Assembly (NCBI RefSeq): GCF_038562415.1
Contig: NZ_JBCFBA010000003.1
Coordinates: 26,707 to 90,706, forward strand
Direction of reading: 5' to 3'
DNA length: 64,000 nt
DNA from: Solidesulfovibrio sp.
Lineage (GTDB): Bacteria > Desulfobacterota > Desulfovibrionia > Desulfovibrionales > Desulfovibrionaceae
The position numbers and the translations under genes were made by a program. Below are positions 1 through 11,429 of this stretch, piece after piece (within the stretch, counting starts at the first letter, position 1; every line of letters begins with the position of its first letter). Under the pieces are notes generated by a model, which was given only the letters and a program-made list of their open reading frames with translations, searched no databases and was not told where the DNA came from.

Positions 1-1
1 C

Positions 2-292
2 GCCATCAGCGGCCTGTCCGCCTCCACGGTCGGCATCGCCCAGAAGGCCGGGGACATGCTCGGCCGCATGGTGCCGGACATCCGCAAGAACGCCGACCTG
101 GTCCGGGAAATGGCCGCCGCCGCCGAGGAGCAGAACGCCGCCGGACGCCAGGTGGGCAAGGCCATAGTGGATTTCGACGCCTTCATCCAGCAAAACGCCA
201 CGTCCGCCGAACAGCTGGCCGCCACGTCCGAAACCCTGGCCGACCAGGCCGGCCGGCTGCGGGCGGCCATCGCCTTCTTCCGGGTCTGCTAA
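2..292 (+). CDS. Methyl-accepting chemotaxis protein, C-terminal fragment
   Basis: This is the last 96 codons of a gene that begins before the window. The reading frame is open from base 2 to a TAA at 290-292. The protein is rich in Ala, Glu and Gln and carries an EEQNAAGRQV stretch, then a QQNATSAEQLAATSE stretch, and ends in FFRVC. This is the familiar C-terminal helix of the chemoreceptor signalling domain, which packs as a coiled coil in the cytoplasm and controls CheA. No pentapeptide tether for CheR or CheB is visible at the end. The sensor part lies outside the window, so the ligand cannot be guessed. Family assignment is fairly safe; the subtype is unknown. Confidence 0.85.
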   Translation, partial: AISGLSASTVGIAQKAGDMLGRMVPDIRKNADLVREMAAAAEEQNAAGRQVGKAIVDFDAFIQQNATSAEQLAATSETLADQAGRLRAAIAFFRVC

Positions 293-345
293 GCGGCGCC
301 CCGGCGGGCACGCCGGTTGCATGGGCCGCCCTGGAGGAATGGCCC

Positions 346-825
346 ATGCGGGCAATCATACGCATCGCGCTGGCGGTCGGACTCGGCCTGGTGCTCGGCG
401 GCTGCGCCCTGACCGGCGGCTGGCGCGAACCCGACCTGCCGCCCCCGGGCAAGGGCACGGTGGTGGACACGGCCCGGGCCCTGATCGGCGTGCCCTACCG
501 GACGGCCGGCGAGTCGCCGCGCACGGGCTTCGACTGTTCGGGCTTCGTGCAATGGGTCTACGCCCGCCACGGCGTGCGCCTGCCCCGGCGCACCGACGAC
601 CAGGTGCGGTCGGGCCGGCCCGTGGCCAAGGCCGACCTGCGTCCGGGGGATCTGGTCTTTTTCATGCCCTCGCCCAAATCCGGCGACCTGCACGTGGGCA
701 TCTTCGACGGCCGGGGTGGCTTCATCCACAGCCCGTCCCCCGGGGGGCGGGTGCGGGAGGAGAGCCTGTTCGCCCCCTACTGGCGCGCCTCCTACTACGG
801 GGCCAACCGGGTCCAGCCGCCGTGA
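346..825 (+). CDS. NlpC/P60 family lipoprotein, probable cell-wall peptidase
   Basis: A 159-residue protein that should cut peptide bonds in peptidoglycan stem peptides in the periplasm. It starts with a lipoprotein signal peptide whose lipobox is LGGC, with lipidation at Cys20. The NlpC/P60 fold follows: FDCSGF with the likely nucleophile Cys64, HVGIF with His116 and FIHS with His128, the order expected for this family. Length is typical for a single-domain member. A GGAGG sits just upstream of the ATG. It lies between a chemoreceptor and a hybrid kinase and is followed by its own terminator, so it is probably transcribed alone or with the upstream gene. The function is from family knowledge. 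Confidence 0.88.
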   Translation: MRAIIRIALAVGLGLVLGGCALTGGWREPDLPPPGKGTVVDTARALIGVPYRTAGESPRTGFDCSGFVQWVYARHGVRLPRRTDDQVRSGRPVAKADLRPGDLVFFMPSPKSGDLHVGIFDGRGGFIHSPSPGGRVREESLFAPYWRASYYGANRVQPP

Positions 826-834
826 GGTTTTTCG

Positions 835-868
835 CAGGCCGCTTTTGACAGCGGCGGCCTTTTTTTTA
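835..868 (+). terminator. Rho-independent terminator after the NlpC/P60 gene
   Basis: A hairpin GGCCGC / GCGGCGGCC with an eight-base loop (one bulged base) is followed by a run of eight T. It lies 10 bases after the stop codon of the lipoprotein gene and before the hybrid kinase, which therefore needs its own promoter. Confidence 0.8.
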
Positions 869-959
869 ACAATACAAAAAATTGAAACAGCCTGTCTGCA
901 ACGTCCACGCCGCGGCGCGGGCACGACATGCCCCGCCCGTGCGCGGCGAAGTACCGGAC

Positions 960-3806
<2,847 letters not shown>

Positions 3807-3872
3807 GAAAATAATTATTTCATGTTCTCATTCTCGAAATTCGTCTGCGCGAATTGCGGGAACGCGACACGG

Positions 3873-4202
3873 CTAGGCCCCGGCAAGCAGGCGCCCGGCG
3901 GCCACCAGGGCCATGCCCAGGGCCACGGGGCCGAAAAACCCCCCGGTGCGCAAGGCCAGGGCGAACGCGGCCAGCCCGGCCCAGGCGACGAGGTTGCCCG
4001 GGCCGAGGGCCAGGACGCCTTCGGGCATGAAAAGCGCCGGCGCGGCCAGGGCGGCCAGCACCGCCGCCGGCACGTGGGCCAGGAAGCGCATGGCCCCCTC
4101 GGGCAGGCGGCGGCCGGCCAGAAACAGCAGCGGCCCCGAGCGCGTGGCGTAGGTGACCGCGGCCATGGCGCAGATGGTCAGGAACGCTTCCGGGCCATCC
4201 AT
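3873..4202 (-). CDS. azlD: AzlD family membrane protein, small subunit of branched-chain amino-acid exporter
   Basis: A 109-residue integral membrane protein with three to four hydrophobic segments and the early TYATRSGP signature of AzlD proteins, where Thr/Arg-Gly-Pro follows the first helix. AzlC and AzlD together form a permease known to export branched-chain amino acids or their analogues. The start overlaps the end of azlC by 25 bases, so the two are translationally coupled. The gene converges on the hybrid kinase, with 66 bases between stops and no clear terminator. Substrate is inferred from the family. The liv importer at 23-27 kb works in the opposite direction but is not linked. 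Confidence 0.85.
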   Translation of the reverse strand: MDGPEAFLTICAMAAVTYATRSGPLLFLAGRRLPEGAMRFLAHVPAAVLAALAAPALFMPEGVLALGPGNLVAWAGLAAFALALRTGGFFGPVALGMALVAAGRLLAGA

Positions 4203-4897
4203 TTCTCCACCCCCATGCCGCAGGCGGCGCCGCACAGGCCGGCGGCCAAGGTGCCGAAGCCCGAGGCGCCGGCGGTTTTGGCCGCCAGCGAGAAGGCCGC
4301 CCCGGCCACGGCCGCCGCCACCCGGGACCGTGACGTGAGTTGTCCGGCCAAAAGGGCCAGAAACATCCCCGGTAGGGCGAAATCCAGGGCAAAGGCCCGG
4401 CCGTCGCCCAGGGCGTCGCCGGCGAGGATGCCGAGCGCCGTGCCCGCCACCCACGAGGCTTGGGCCAGGACGTTGATGGAAAGGGTCAGCCCCTTGTCGC
4501 GGTCGCCCTTGCCGAAACGGGCGGCGTGCAGGGCGAAGGACTCGTCGGTGAGCTCGGCGGCGAAGGCGGCCAGCTCCCGCTTGCGCCAGCCCGAGAGGGA
4601 CGGGGCCAGGGCCGCCGAGAAGAGCAGGTGGCGCAGGTTGACGGCCAGGGTCGTGGCCACGATGGAAAAAGCCGAGGCCCCGGCCGCGAAAAAGCCCACG
4701 GCCACGAGCTGGGCCGAGCCGGCGTAGACCAGCACCGACATGGCCAGGACGTTGAGCGCGCCGAGCCCGGCCTTGCCGGCCAGCACGCCGTAGGCCATAC
4801 CGACCGGAACGTAGCCCATGGCGATGGGCGCGACCCGGGTCAGCGCCTCGCGCCAGGTCGCGCCCGCGGCCCAACCCCTCACCGGAGCGGACGACAT
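4178..4897 (-). CDS. azlC: AzlC family permease, large subunit of branched-chain amino-acid exporter
   Basis: A 239-residue inner-membrane protein. It has the AzlC hallmarks: an early ALTRVAPIAMGYVPVGMAYG stretch, YAGSAQL after the second helix, and NLRHLLFSAALAPSL with the conserved Asn-Leu-Arg. Hydrophobic segments give about seven membrane helices. It forms the exporter with AzlD, whose gene overlaps its 3' end. ATG 4897 is the first start that leads straight into the conserved N-terminus. The start faces the alpha/beta hydrolase start at 4913 with only 15 bases between them, so the 5' ends and promoters of these divergent genes must overlap. Confidence 0.88.
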   Translation of the reverse strand: MSSAPVRGWAAGATWREALTRVAPIAMGYVPVGMAYGVLAGKAGLGALNVLAMSVLVYAGSAQLVAVGFFAAGASAFSIVATTLAVNLRHLLFSAALAPSLSGWRKRELAAFAAELTDESFALHAARFGKGDRDKGLTLSINVLAQASWVAGTALGILAGDALGDGRAFALDFALPGMFLALLAGQLTSRSRVAAAVAGAAFSLAAKTAGASGFGTLAAGLCGAACGMGVEKWMARKRS

Positions 4898-4912
4898 GAC
4901 CGCCTCGAAACC

Positions 4913-5755
4913 ATGAACAAAGCACTTCCCATGAAAATCGTCGTCATCCTCGGCCTGGCCCTGGGCCTGGCCTATTGCGGCTACCTGGTCATGCTCTACC
5001 TGGGCCAGGACGCCATGGTCTTTCCGGGCCGGGCCGCCGATCCGGCCCGGGAGGCGGAGATCCGCCGCTACTACCCGCGCCTGGAGGACTTCACGGTCAC
5101 GGCCGCCGACGGCACGAAGCTTTCCGGCTACTACCTGCCCCGGACCCTGGACGGCAAGCCCGCCCCGGCGGTGCTGTACTTTTGCGGCAACGCCGAGGAG
5201 CAGACCGGATTTTTTCTGTGGTCGCCCAACGAACTGCGCCCCTACGGCGTGGCCGGCCTGGATTACCGGGGCTACGGCCGCTCCGGGGGCAAGCCGTCCG
5301 AGGCGGCGCTCAAGGCCGACGCCCTGGCCGCCTACGACGCCCTGGCCGAAAAGCTCGGCCAGGGCGGGCGCATCCTGGTCATGGGCCGCAGCCTGGGCAC
5401 GGCCCTGGCCGCCCATGTCGCGGCCAGGCGCCCGGTGGCCGGGATCATCCTGGTCACCCCCTTCGCCTCCCTGGCCGGCGTCGGGGCGGAAAGCCATCCG
5501 TTCGTCCCGGTGCGCCTGCTGCTGACGGCCCCCTTCGACGTGGTCCCGGACGCGGGCCGGGTCACCGCGCCGGCGCTTTTCCTCGTGGCCGGAGCCGACA
5601 GCCACGTGCCGCCGCGTCACGCCGAGCGCTTGGCCGCCGCCTGGGGCGGCCCCAAGGAGGTGCGGGTCATCGACGGCACCGGGCACAACAACATCGTGGA
5701 CGCGCCGGAATATTGGAAATGCGTCAAGGCGTTCGTCAAGGCCTGTCTGGGCTGA
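4913..5755 (+). CDS. Alpha/beta hydrolase, membrane-anchored
   Basis: A 280-residue serine hydrolase with one N-terminal membrane helix (about residues 8-30) that would hold the enzyme at the inner membrane. The catalytic triad can be read: Ser160 in the nucleophile elbow GRSLG, Asp229 in AGADSHVPP, and His258 in GTGHNN. YFCGNAEE fits the oxyanion region, and DYRGYGRSGG is the usual strand-loop before the elbow. It resembles the BEM46/YfhR group, whose substrates are not known. A second Met at codon 7 could also serve as start. The gene is divergent from azlC, but nothing else suggests a shared function. Confidence 0.85.
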   Translation: MNKALPMKIVVILGLALGLAYCGYLVMLYLGQDAMVFPGRAADPAREAEIRRYYPRLEDFTVTAADGTKLSGYYLPRTLDGKPAPAVLYFCGNAEEQTGFFLWSPNELRPYGVAGLDYRGYGRSGGKPSEAALKADALAAYDALAEKLGQGGRILVMGRSLGTALAAHVAARRPVAGIILVTPFASLAGVGAESHPFVPVRLLLTAPFDVVPDAGRVTAPALFLVAGADSHVPPRHAERLAAAWGGPKEVRVIDGTGHNNIVDAPEYWKCVKAFVKACLG

Positions 5756-5772
5756 ATCCGGGCTTGCCCCGG

Positions 5773-7512
<1,740 letters not shown>

Positions 7513-7532
7513 GGCGGTTCTCCCTGAAGGCG

Positions 7533-7976
7533 TCAGACGATGGTGGCGTTGCCGTCGCGCAGCTTGCCGACCAGAAAGCCGATGGCGATGCCGAGGATGC
7601 AGCTGCCGATGCAACTGACGCCGAAGATGGCTACCAGGTCGTTGACGTCGCCGATGATGCGGCGGCCGAAAAGGATATGGTAGAAGCCGTAGCAGATCCA
7701 GAGGACCATGCCGGCGTGGAAGCCGAAGAACAGGCCGTCCATCATCCGGTCGTGGACCTCCACGGACTCGATGTACTTGTAGCAGATCAGTTGGGCCACC
7801 ACGCCGAAAAGGGTGATGGAGCCGAAGGAGGCCAAAAGCTGGATGGCGATGACCACCACCGTGGCATGCCAGGGGTCGCCCTTGCGCAGCGAGACGATCA
7901 CCCCCGGCAAAAGGCTCGTGAACCAGATGCCGAGGACCAGGAGTTCCTGGTAGCGTTTTTTGAGCAAATCCAACAT
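7533..7976 (-). CDS. Small integral membrane protein of unknown function
   Basis: A 147-residue protein that I do not recognise. It has four hydrophobic segments (around residues 11-30, 40-60, 82-102 and 115-138) with short charged loops, and short KKR and GKLRDGN ends. The ATG at 7976 is used; a GTG nine bases upstream has a better spaced GGGGAG and could be the true start. It sits 20 bases upstream of hflX on the same strand, so the two are probably one transcript, but nothing in the protein points to ribosome function. Confidence 0.72.
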   Translation of the reverse strand: MLDLLKKRYQELLVLGIWFTSLLPGVIVSLRKGDPWHATVVVIAIQLLASFGSITLFGVVAQLICYKYIESVEVHDRMMDGLFFGFHAGMVLWICYGFYHILFGRRIIGDVNDLVAIFGVSCIGSCILGIAIGFLVGKLRDGNATIV

Positions 7977-8062
7977 GTTTCCCGTCACGTCTCCCCTCTT
8001 CGCCCCGGGCCGGCCGAGCCGGCCCGGCCGGGCGCGCCAAGAAAAAATCATGGCCGGCCGCG

Positions 8063-8091
8063 TTGTCAAGCGCCGCGGAAAACGTCATACT
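8063..8091 (+). promoter_or_regulatory. Sigma-70-like promoter for the REC-PP2C gene
   Basis: TTGTCA at 8063-8068, 17 bases, then CATACT at 8086-8091. It points to the response-regulator gene at 8171 and sits in the gap between divergent genes. A TTGACA on the opposite strand (8069-8064) overlaps it, so the two directions may compete for polymerase. Confidence 0.5.
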
Positions 8092-8170
8092 GGCTGGCAG
8101 GCGTGAATGCAACGCGTTTCCCCAAACACGGCGCGCCGTTTCCCCGGCCGCGAGGCGATCCGGAACAAGC

Positions 8171-9322
8171 ATGGAACATACCGTCATGGGGAGCCAGGCC
8201 GGCAAGGCCGGCCCGCCGCGAGTCCTCATCGTCGATGATGAGGCGATAAACATCGAAACCCTGGCCTGGATGCTCAAGGACGCCGGTTTCGAACCGCTGC
8301 GGGCTCAGTCCGGGCCGCAGGGCAGGGAAATCGCCGCCCGGCAGCAGCCCGACCTCGTCATCCTCGACATCATGATGCCCGGCGAGTCGGGCTTCGACAC
8401 CTGCGCCAGCCTCACCGGCGACCCGGCCACGGCGGACATCCCCATCATCTTCATCTCCGGCCTCGACGACGTGGACAACAAGGTCAAGGGCCTGCGCATG
8501 GGGGCCGTGGACTACGTGACCAAGCCCTTCGCCCGGGAGGAGGTCATCGCCCGGGTCAAGATCCACATCCGCCTGCGCCGGGGCATGCGGGCGCTGCTGG
8601 ACGAGCAGGCCGCCAAGCTGGCCCAGTTGCGCGACGCCCAGCAATCCATCCTGGTGACGCCGCAAGACCTGCCCGAGGCCAAATTCGCCGTGCGCTACGT
8701 GCCGGTGCTGGAGGCCGGCGGCGATTTCTACGACGTCTTCCCCTGGACCGACACGGTCATGGGCTATTTCGTGGCCGACATCTCGGGCCACGACCTGGGG
8801 GCGTCCTTCGTGACCTCCTCGCTCAAGGCCCTGCTGCGCCAGAACACCGGGCCGCTCTTCACGCCCGTGGAGACGCTTAAAAACATCAACAGCGTCCTCG
8901 GCTCCCTGCTTCGCGACGGCAAGCACCTGACCGCGGCCCTGGCTTGCGTCAACCGGCGGCGGGGACGGCTGTCCCTGGTCAGCGGCGGCCATCCGCCCCC
9001 CATCCTGGTCTCCCCGGACGGCCAGGCCTCGGTGCTGGCCACGGACGGCGACGTGCTCGGGGTGTTCCCCATGGTGCAGTTCGGCTACCTGGAACGGGCC
9101 GTTTCCCCCGGGGACCGCCTGTACCTGTACACGGACGGCTTCATCGAGCGGTTCGGGCCGCGGGCCGTGGGGCGCGACGACGGCCTGGCGGCCCTGGTCG
9201 GCCACTGCCGCCAGGCGGCCCGGCTGCCCCTGGAGGCGGCCGTGGCCGCCGTGGCCGCAGCCATGGCCGCCGACGGCGACCGGCCCCAGGACGACCTGGT
9301 CTTCATGGGCATCGAGGTGTGA
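8171..9322 (+). CDS. Response regulator with PP2C (SpoIIE/RsbU-type) phosphatase output
   Basis: A 383-residue soluble protein. Residues 15-135 form a receiver domain with the acidic pair in VDDEA, phosphoacceptor Asp66 in LVILDIMMP and the lysine of YVTKPF. Residues from about 160 to the end form a PP2C-type phosphatase with GGDFYDVF, DISGHD and DDLVFMGI, which hold the metal-binding acids. Such proteins dephosphorylate STAS-domain anti-sigma antagonists when the receiver is phosphorylated. The next gene encodes exactly such a STAS domain fused to its kinase, and a CheA-type kinase lies downstream, so this is probably the switch that links phosphorelay to partner switching. The start is weakly supported: another ATG lies 15 bases later and neither has a strong ribosome site. 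Confidence 0.9.
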   Translation: MEHTVMGSQAGKAGPPRVLIVDDEAINIETLAWMLKDAGFEPLRAQSGPQGREIAARQQPDLVILDIMMPGESGFDTCASLTGDPATADIPIIFISGLDDVDNKVKGLRMGAVDYVTKPFAREEVIARVKIHIRLRRGMRALLDEQAAKLAQLRDAQQSILVTPQDLPEAKFAVRYVPVLEAGGDFYDVFPWTDTVMGYFVADISGHDLGASFVTSSLKALLRQNTGPLFTPVETLKNINSVLGSLLRDGKHLTAALACVNRRRGRLSLVSGGHPPPILVSPDGQASVLATDGDVLGVFPMVQFGYLERAVSPGDRLYLYTDGFIERFGPRAVGRDDGLAALVGHCRQAARLPLEAAVAAVAAAMAADGDRPQDDLVFMGIEV

Positions 9323-9327
9323 CGGCC

Positions 9328-10104
9328 ATGTTCGAAATCCAGTCGTTCCCCGGCGGTCTGGGCCTGCGCTTCTCGGCCACCCTGGCGCTGCTCGACCGGG
9401 CCGTGGCCGAGACGGTGCGCTTCATCCAGGCCCAAAACGCCAGCGGCAGCCTGTTCGACGTGAAGCTGCTGCTGCGCGAGGCGCTGTTAAACGCCGTGCT
9501 CCACGGCAACCGCGGCGACCCCCTGCTCGAGGTCGGCCTGGAGGTCCGCACGGCCGCGGGCCGGGTGACCATGATTGTGACCGACCAGGGGCCGGGCTTC
9601 GACTGGCGCTCGGGACTGTCCAACCTCGCCCCGCCCGAGGCCACCAGCGGCCGGGGGCTGACCATCCTGACCCTTTATGCCGACGACGTGCGCTACAATG
9701 CCGCCGGCAACCAGGTGACCCTGACCAAGGCGGTGGCCGGCCTGCGCGGACCGGCCACCGCCCACGGCGACGGGGAAACCGATACGCGGAGTACGCCCAT
9801 GCACGACATTCGCTCCGAGGACGGCCAGACCATCCTCTGCCCGGCCGGGGACATCGTGGCCTCGGTCGCCGACGAACTCCGGGGACGCCTCAAGGAGATC
9901 CTCCAGGCCGCCGAGGGACCGCTGGTCATCGATCTCGCCCGGGTGGAACTGATCGATTCCGTGGGCATCGGCCTGCTCATCGCCGTGCACAACACCCTCG
10001 GCAAGAAAGGCGGCCGGCTGGCCCTGCGCAACGTCAACGCCGACCTGGCCTCGCTGTTGCGCACCATGCGCCTGGACAAGCACTTCCAGGTCCAGACCGC
10101 GTAA
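9328..10104 (+). CDS. RsbW-like HATPase fused to a STAS antagonist domain
   Basis: A 258-residue fusion. Residues 10-135 are an anti-sigma-factor type ATPase with the N box E51xxLN55, the G1 box VTDQGPG and the G2 box SGRGLTIL. Residues 158-258 are a STAS domain with IDLARVELIDSVGIGLL, where Ser211 is at the position phosphorylated in SpoIIAA/RsbV. In most bacteria the kinase and its substrate are separate proteins. Here they are joined by a linker of about 20 residues, and Met158 at the junction has a GGAG seven bases upstream, so a free STAS domain could also be made. The preceding gene ends five bases before the ATG. The target sigma factor or other partner is not in the window. Confidence 0.88.
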   Translation: MFEIQSFPGGLGLRFSATLALLDRAVAETVRFIQAQNASGSLFDVKLLLREALLNAVLHGNRGDPLLEVGLEVRTAAGRVTMIVTDQGPGFDWRSGLSNLAPPEATSGRGLTILTLYADDVRYNAAGNQVTLTKAVAGLRGPATAHGDGETDTRSTPMHDIRSEDGQTILCPAGDIVASVADELRGRLKEILQAAEGPLVIDLARVELIDSVGIGLLIAVHNTLGKKGGRLALRNVNADLASLLRTMRLDKHFQVQTA

Positions 10105-10225
10105 GTGGCGGCCCCTTGCAAGCCCCTCCGGCGTTTGTGCAACCCCTTGCCCCAAGCCCCATGCCGGGTCGCCCCGACCCGGAAACCGGCCGGAGCGGAC
10201 GCACGGTCCGCGGGAGTCGTACGCC

Positions 10226-11398
10226 ATGGATATGATGGACGATGAAATCATGGCCATGTTCGTGGAGGACACCCGCGAGCACCTGGGCAATATCGAATCG
10301 GCGCTCATGGACATGGAGCGCGACGGCGCGGACATCGACGAGGAACTCGTCAACAAGGTCTTCCGGGCCGCCCATTCCATCAAGGGCGGGGCCGGGTTTC
10401 TGAACCTCGCCAATGTCCGCGACCTGGCCCACAAGCTCGAAAATCTCCTGCACATGGTGCGCGGCCGCGAGGTCGTCCCCGACACCCGGGTCATCAACCT
10501 GCTGCTGGCCGGCTTCGACCGGCTGCTCACCCTGGTGGAGATGGGCGCGGCCAGCGACGGCGAGGACATCGCCGGCATGCTCGCCGACCTCTCGGGGCTC
10601 ACCGCCGAACACCTGGCCCCGCAACAACGGGCCACGGCCGCCGCGGCCTTCCCCGTCGCCCTGCCCGGCGGCGAGGTCGTTTTCACCGAGGACGAGCTGA
10701 GCGTGCGCCAGGGCGTTTCCGGCGGCAAGAACCTCTACCTGGTGGAGTACGACCTCATCCACGACGTCCAGGCCCGGGGCAAGACGCCGCTGGACGTCAT
10801 CACCACCATGGAATCGAGCGGGCTCATCCTCGATTGCCGCATGGAGCTCGCGGCCGTGGGCGACCTCGACGCCCCGCCCGTCAACCGCATCCCCTTTTAC
10901 GTGCTGTTCGCTTCCATCGTGGAGCCCGACATCGTGGGCTACCTCTTCGCCCTGGAGCCCGGCCGCATCCATCCCGTGGACCTGTCCCCCCTCGATGCCC
11001 CGGCCGAGGCCGCCCCGACGGCCGAAGCCGCCGCGTCCGCCGCGCGCGTCGAGACCTACGGGGCCTATTGCCTGCAGCGGCGCGACGGCCAGGCCCGCCT
11101 GACCCGGGCCGACGCGGACCCGGCCGGCCCGGACGCGGCCGACGCCCGCGAGGCGCTGCTGGCCGGCCTGGCCCACGGCACGGGCCTGGTCATGGACCTG
11201 GGCGGGGGGGCCCCGGCCGATCTGGCCCTGGTGCAGGTGCTGGTCGCGGCCGGCCGCAGCTTCGCCGCCCGGGGGCTGGGCCTGGCCCATGAAAACGGTC
11301 CGCCGCCGGCATTGGCCGAAACCGCCGCCCGGGCGGGCATCACGCCCGCGTCCCTGGCCGCCGTCGGCCTGCCGCCGGAACTTCTTTTCGCATCCTAG
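10226..11398 (+). CDS. Hpt-domain protein with CheA-P2-like middle and STAS-like C-terminus
   Basis: A 390-residue soluble protein. Residues 1-105 are a histidine phosphotransfer domain of CheA P1 type with His50 in AAHSIKGGAGF. The middle region (about 150-255, from VVFTEDELSVR to HPVDLSPL) resembles the region between P1 and P3 in the next gene. The last 85 residues look like a divergent STAS fold with no Ser at the usual site. There is no ATPase domain, so it cannot phosphorylate itself and would need the CheA-type kinase encoded 31 bases downstream. Its place between a STAS fusion and CheA suggests it hands phosphate from CheA to a receiver, perhaps the one at 8171. This is inference. Confidence 0.82.
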   Translation: MDMMDDEIMAMFVEDTREHLGNIESALMDMERDGADIDEELVNKVFRAAHSIKGGAGFLNLANVRDLAHKLENLLHMVRGREVVPDTRVINLLLAGFDRLLTLVEMGAASDGEDIAGMLADLSGLTAEHLAPQQRATAAAAFPVALPGGEVVFTEDELSVRQGVSGGKNLYLVEYDLIHDVQARGKTPLDVITTMESSGLILDCRMELAAVGDLDAPPVNRIPFYVLFASIVEPDIVGYLFALEPGRIHPVDLSPLDAPAEAAPTAEAAASAARVETYGAYCLQRRDGQARLTRADADPAGPDAADAREALLAGLAHGTGLVMDLGGGAPADLALVQVLVAAGRSFAARGLGLAHENGPPPALAETAARAGITPASLAAVGLPPELLFAS

Positions 11399-11429
11399 GC
11401 GCGCGCGCCCGGGCTGGGAGGTCCTTACG

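Noticed and set aside
3822..4727. Plus-strand frame opposite azlCD
   Set aside because: It is Ala/Arg/Gly-rich and without motifs, while azlC and azlD on the other strand have clear membrane patterns and coupled starts.
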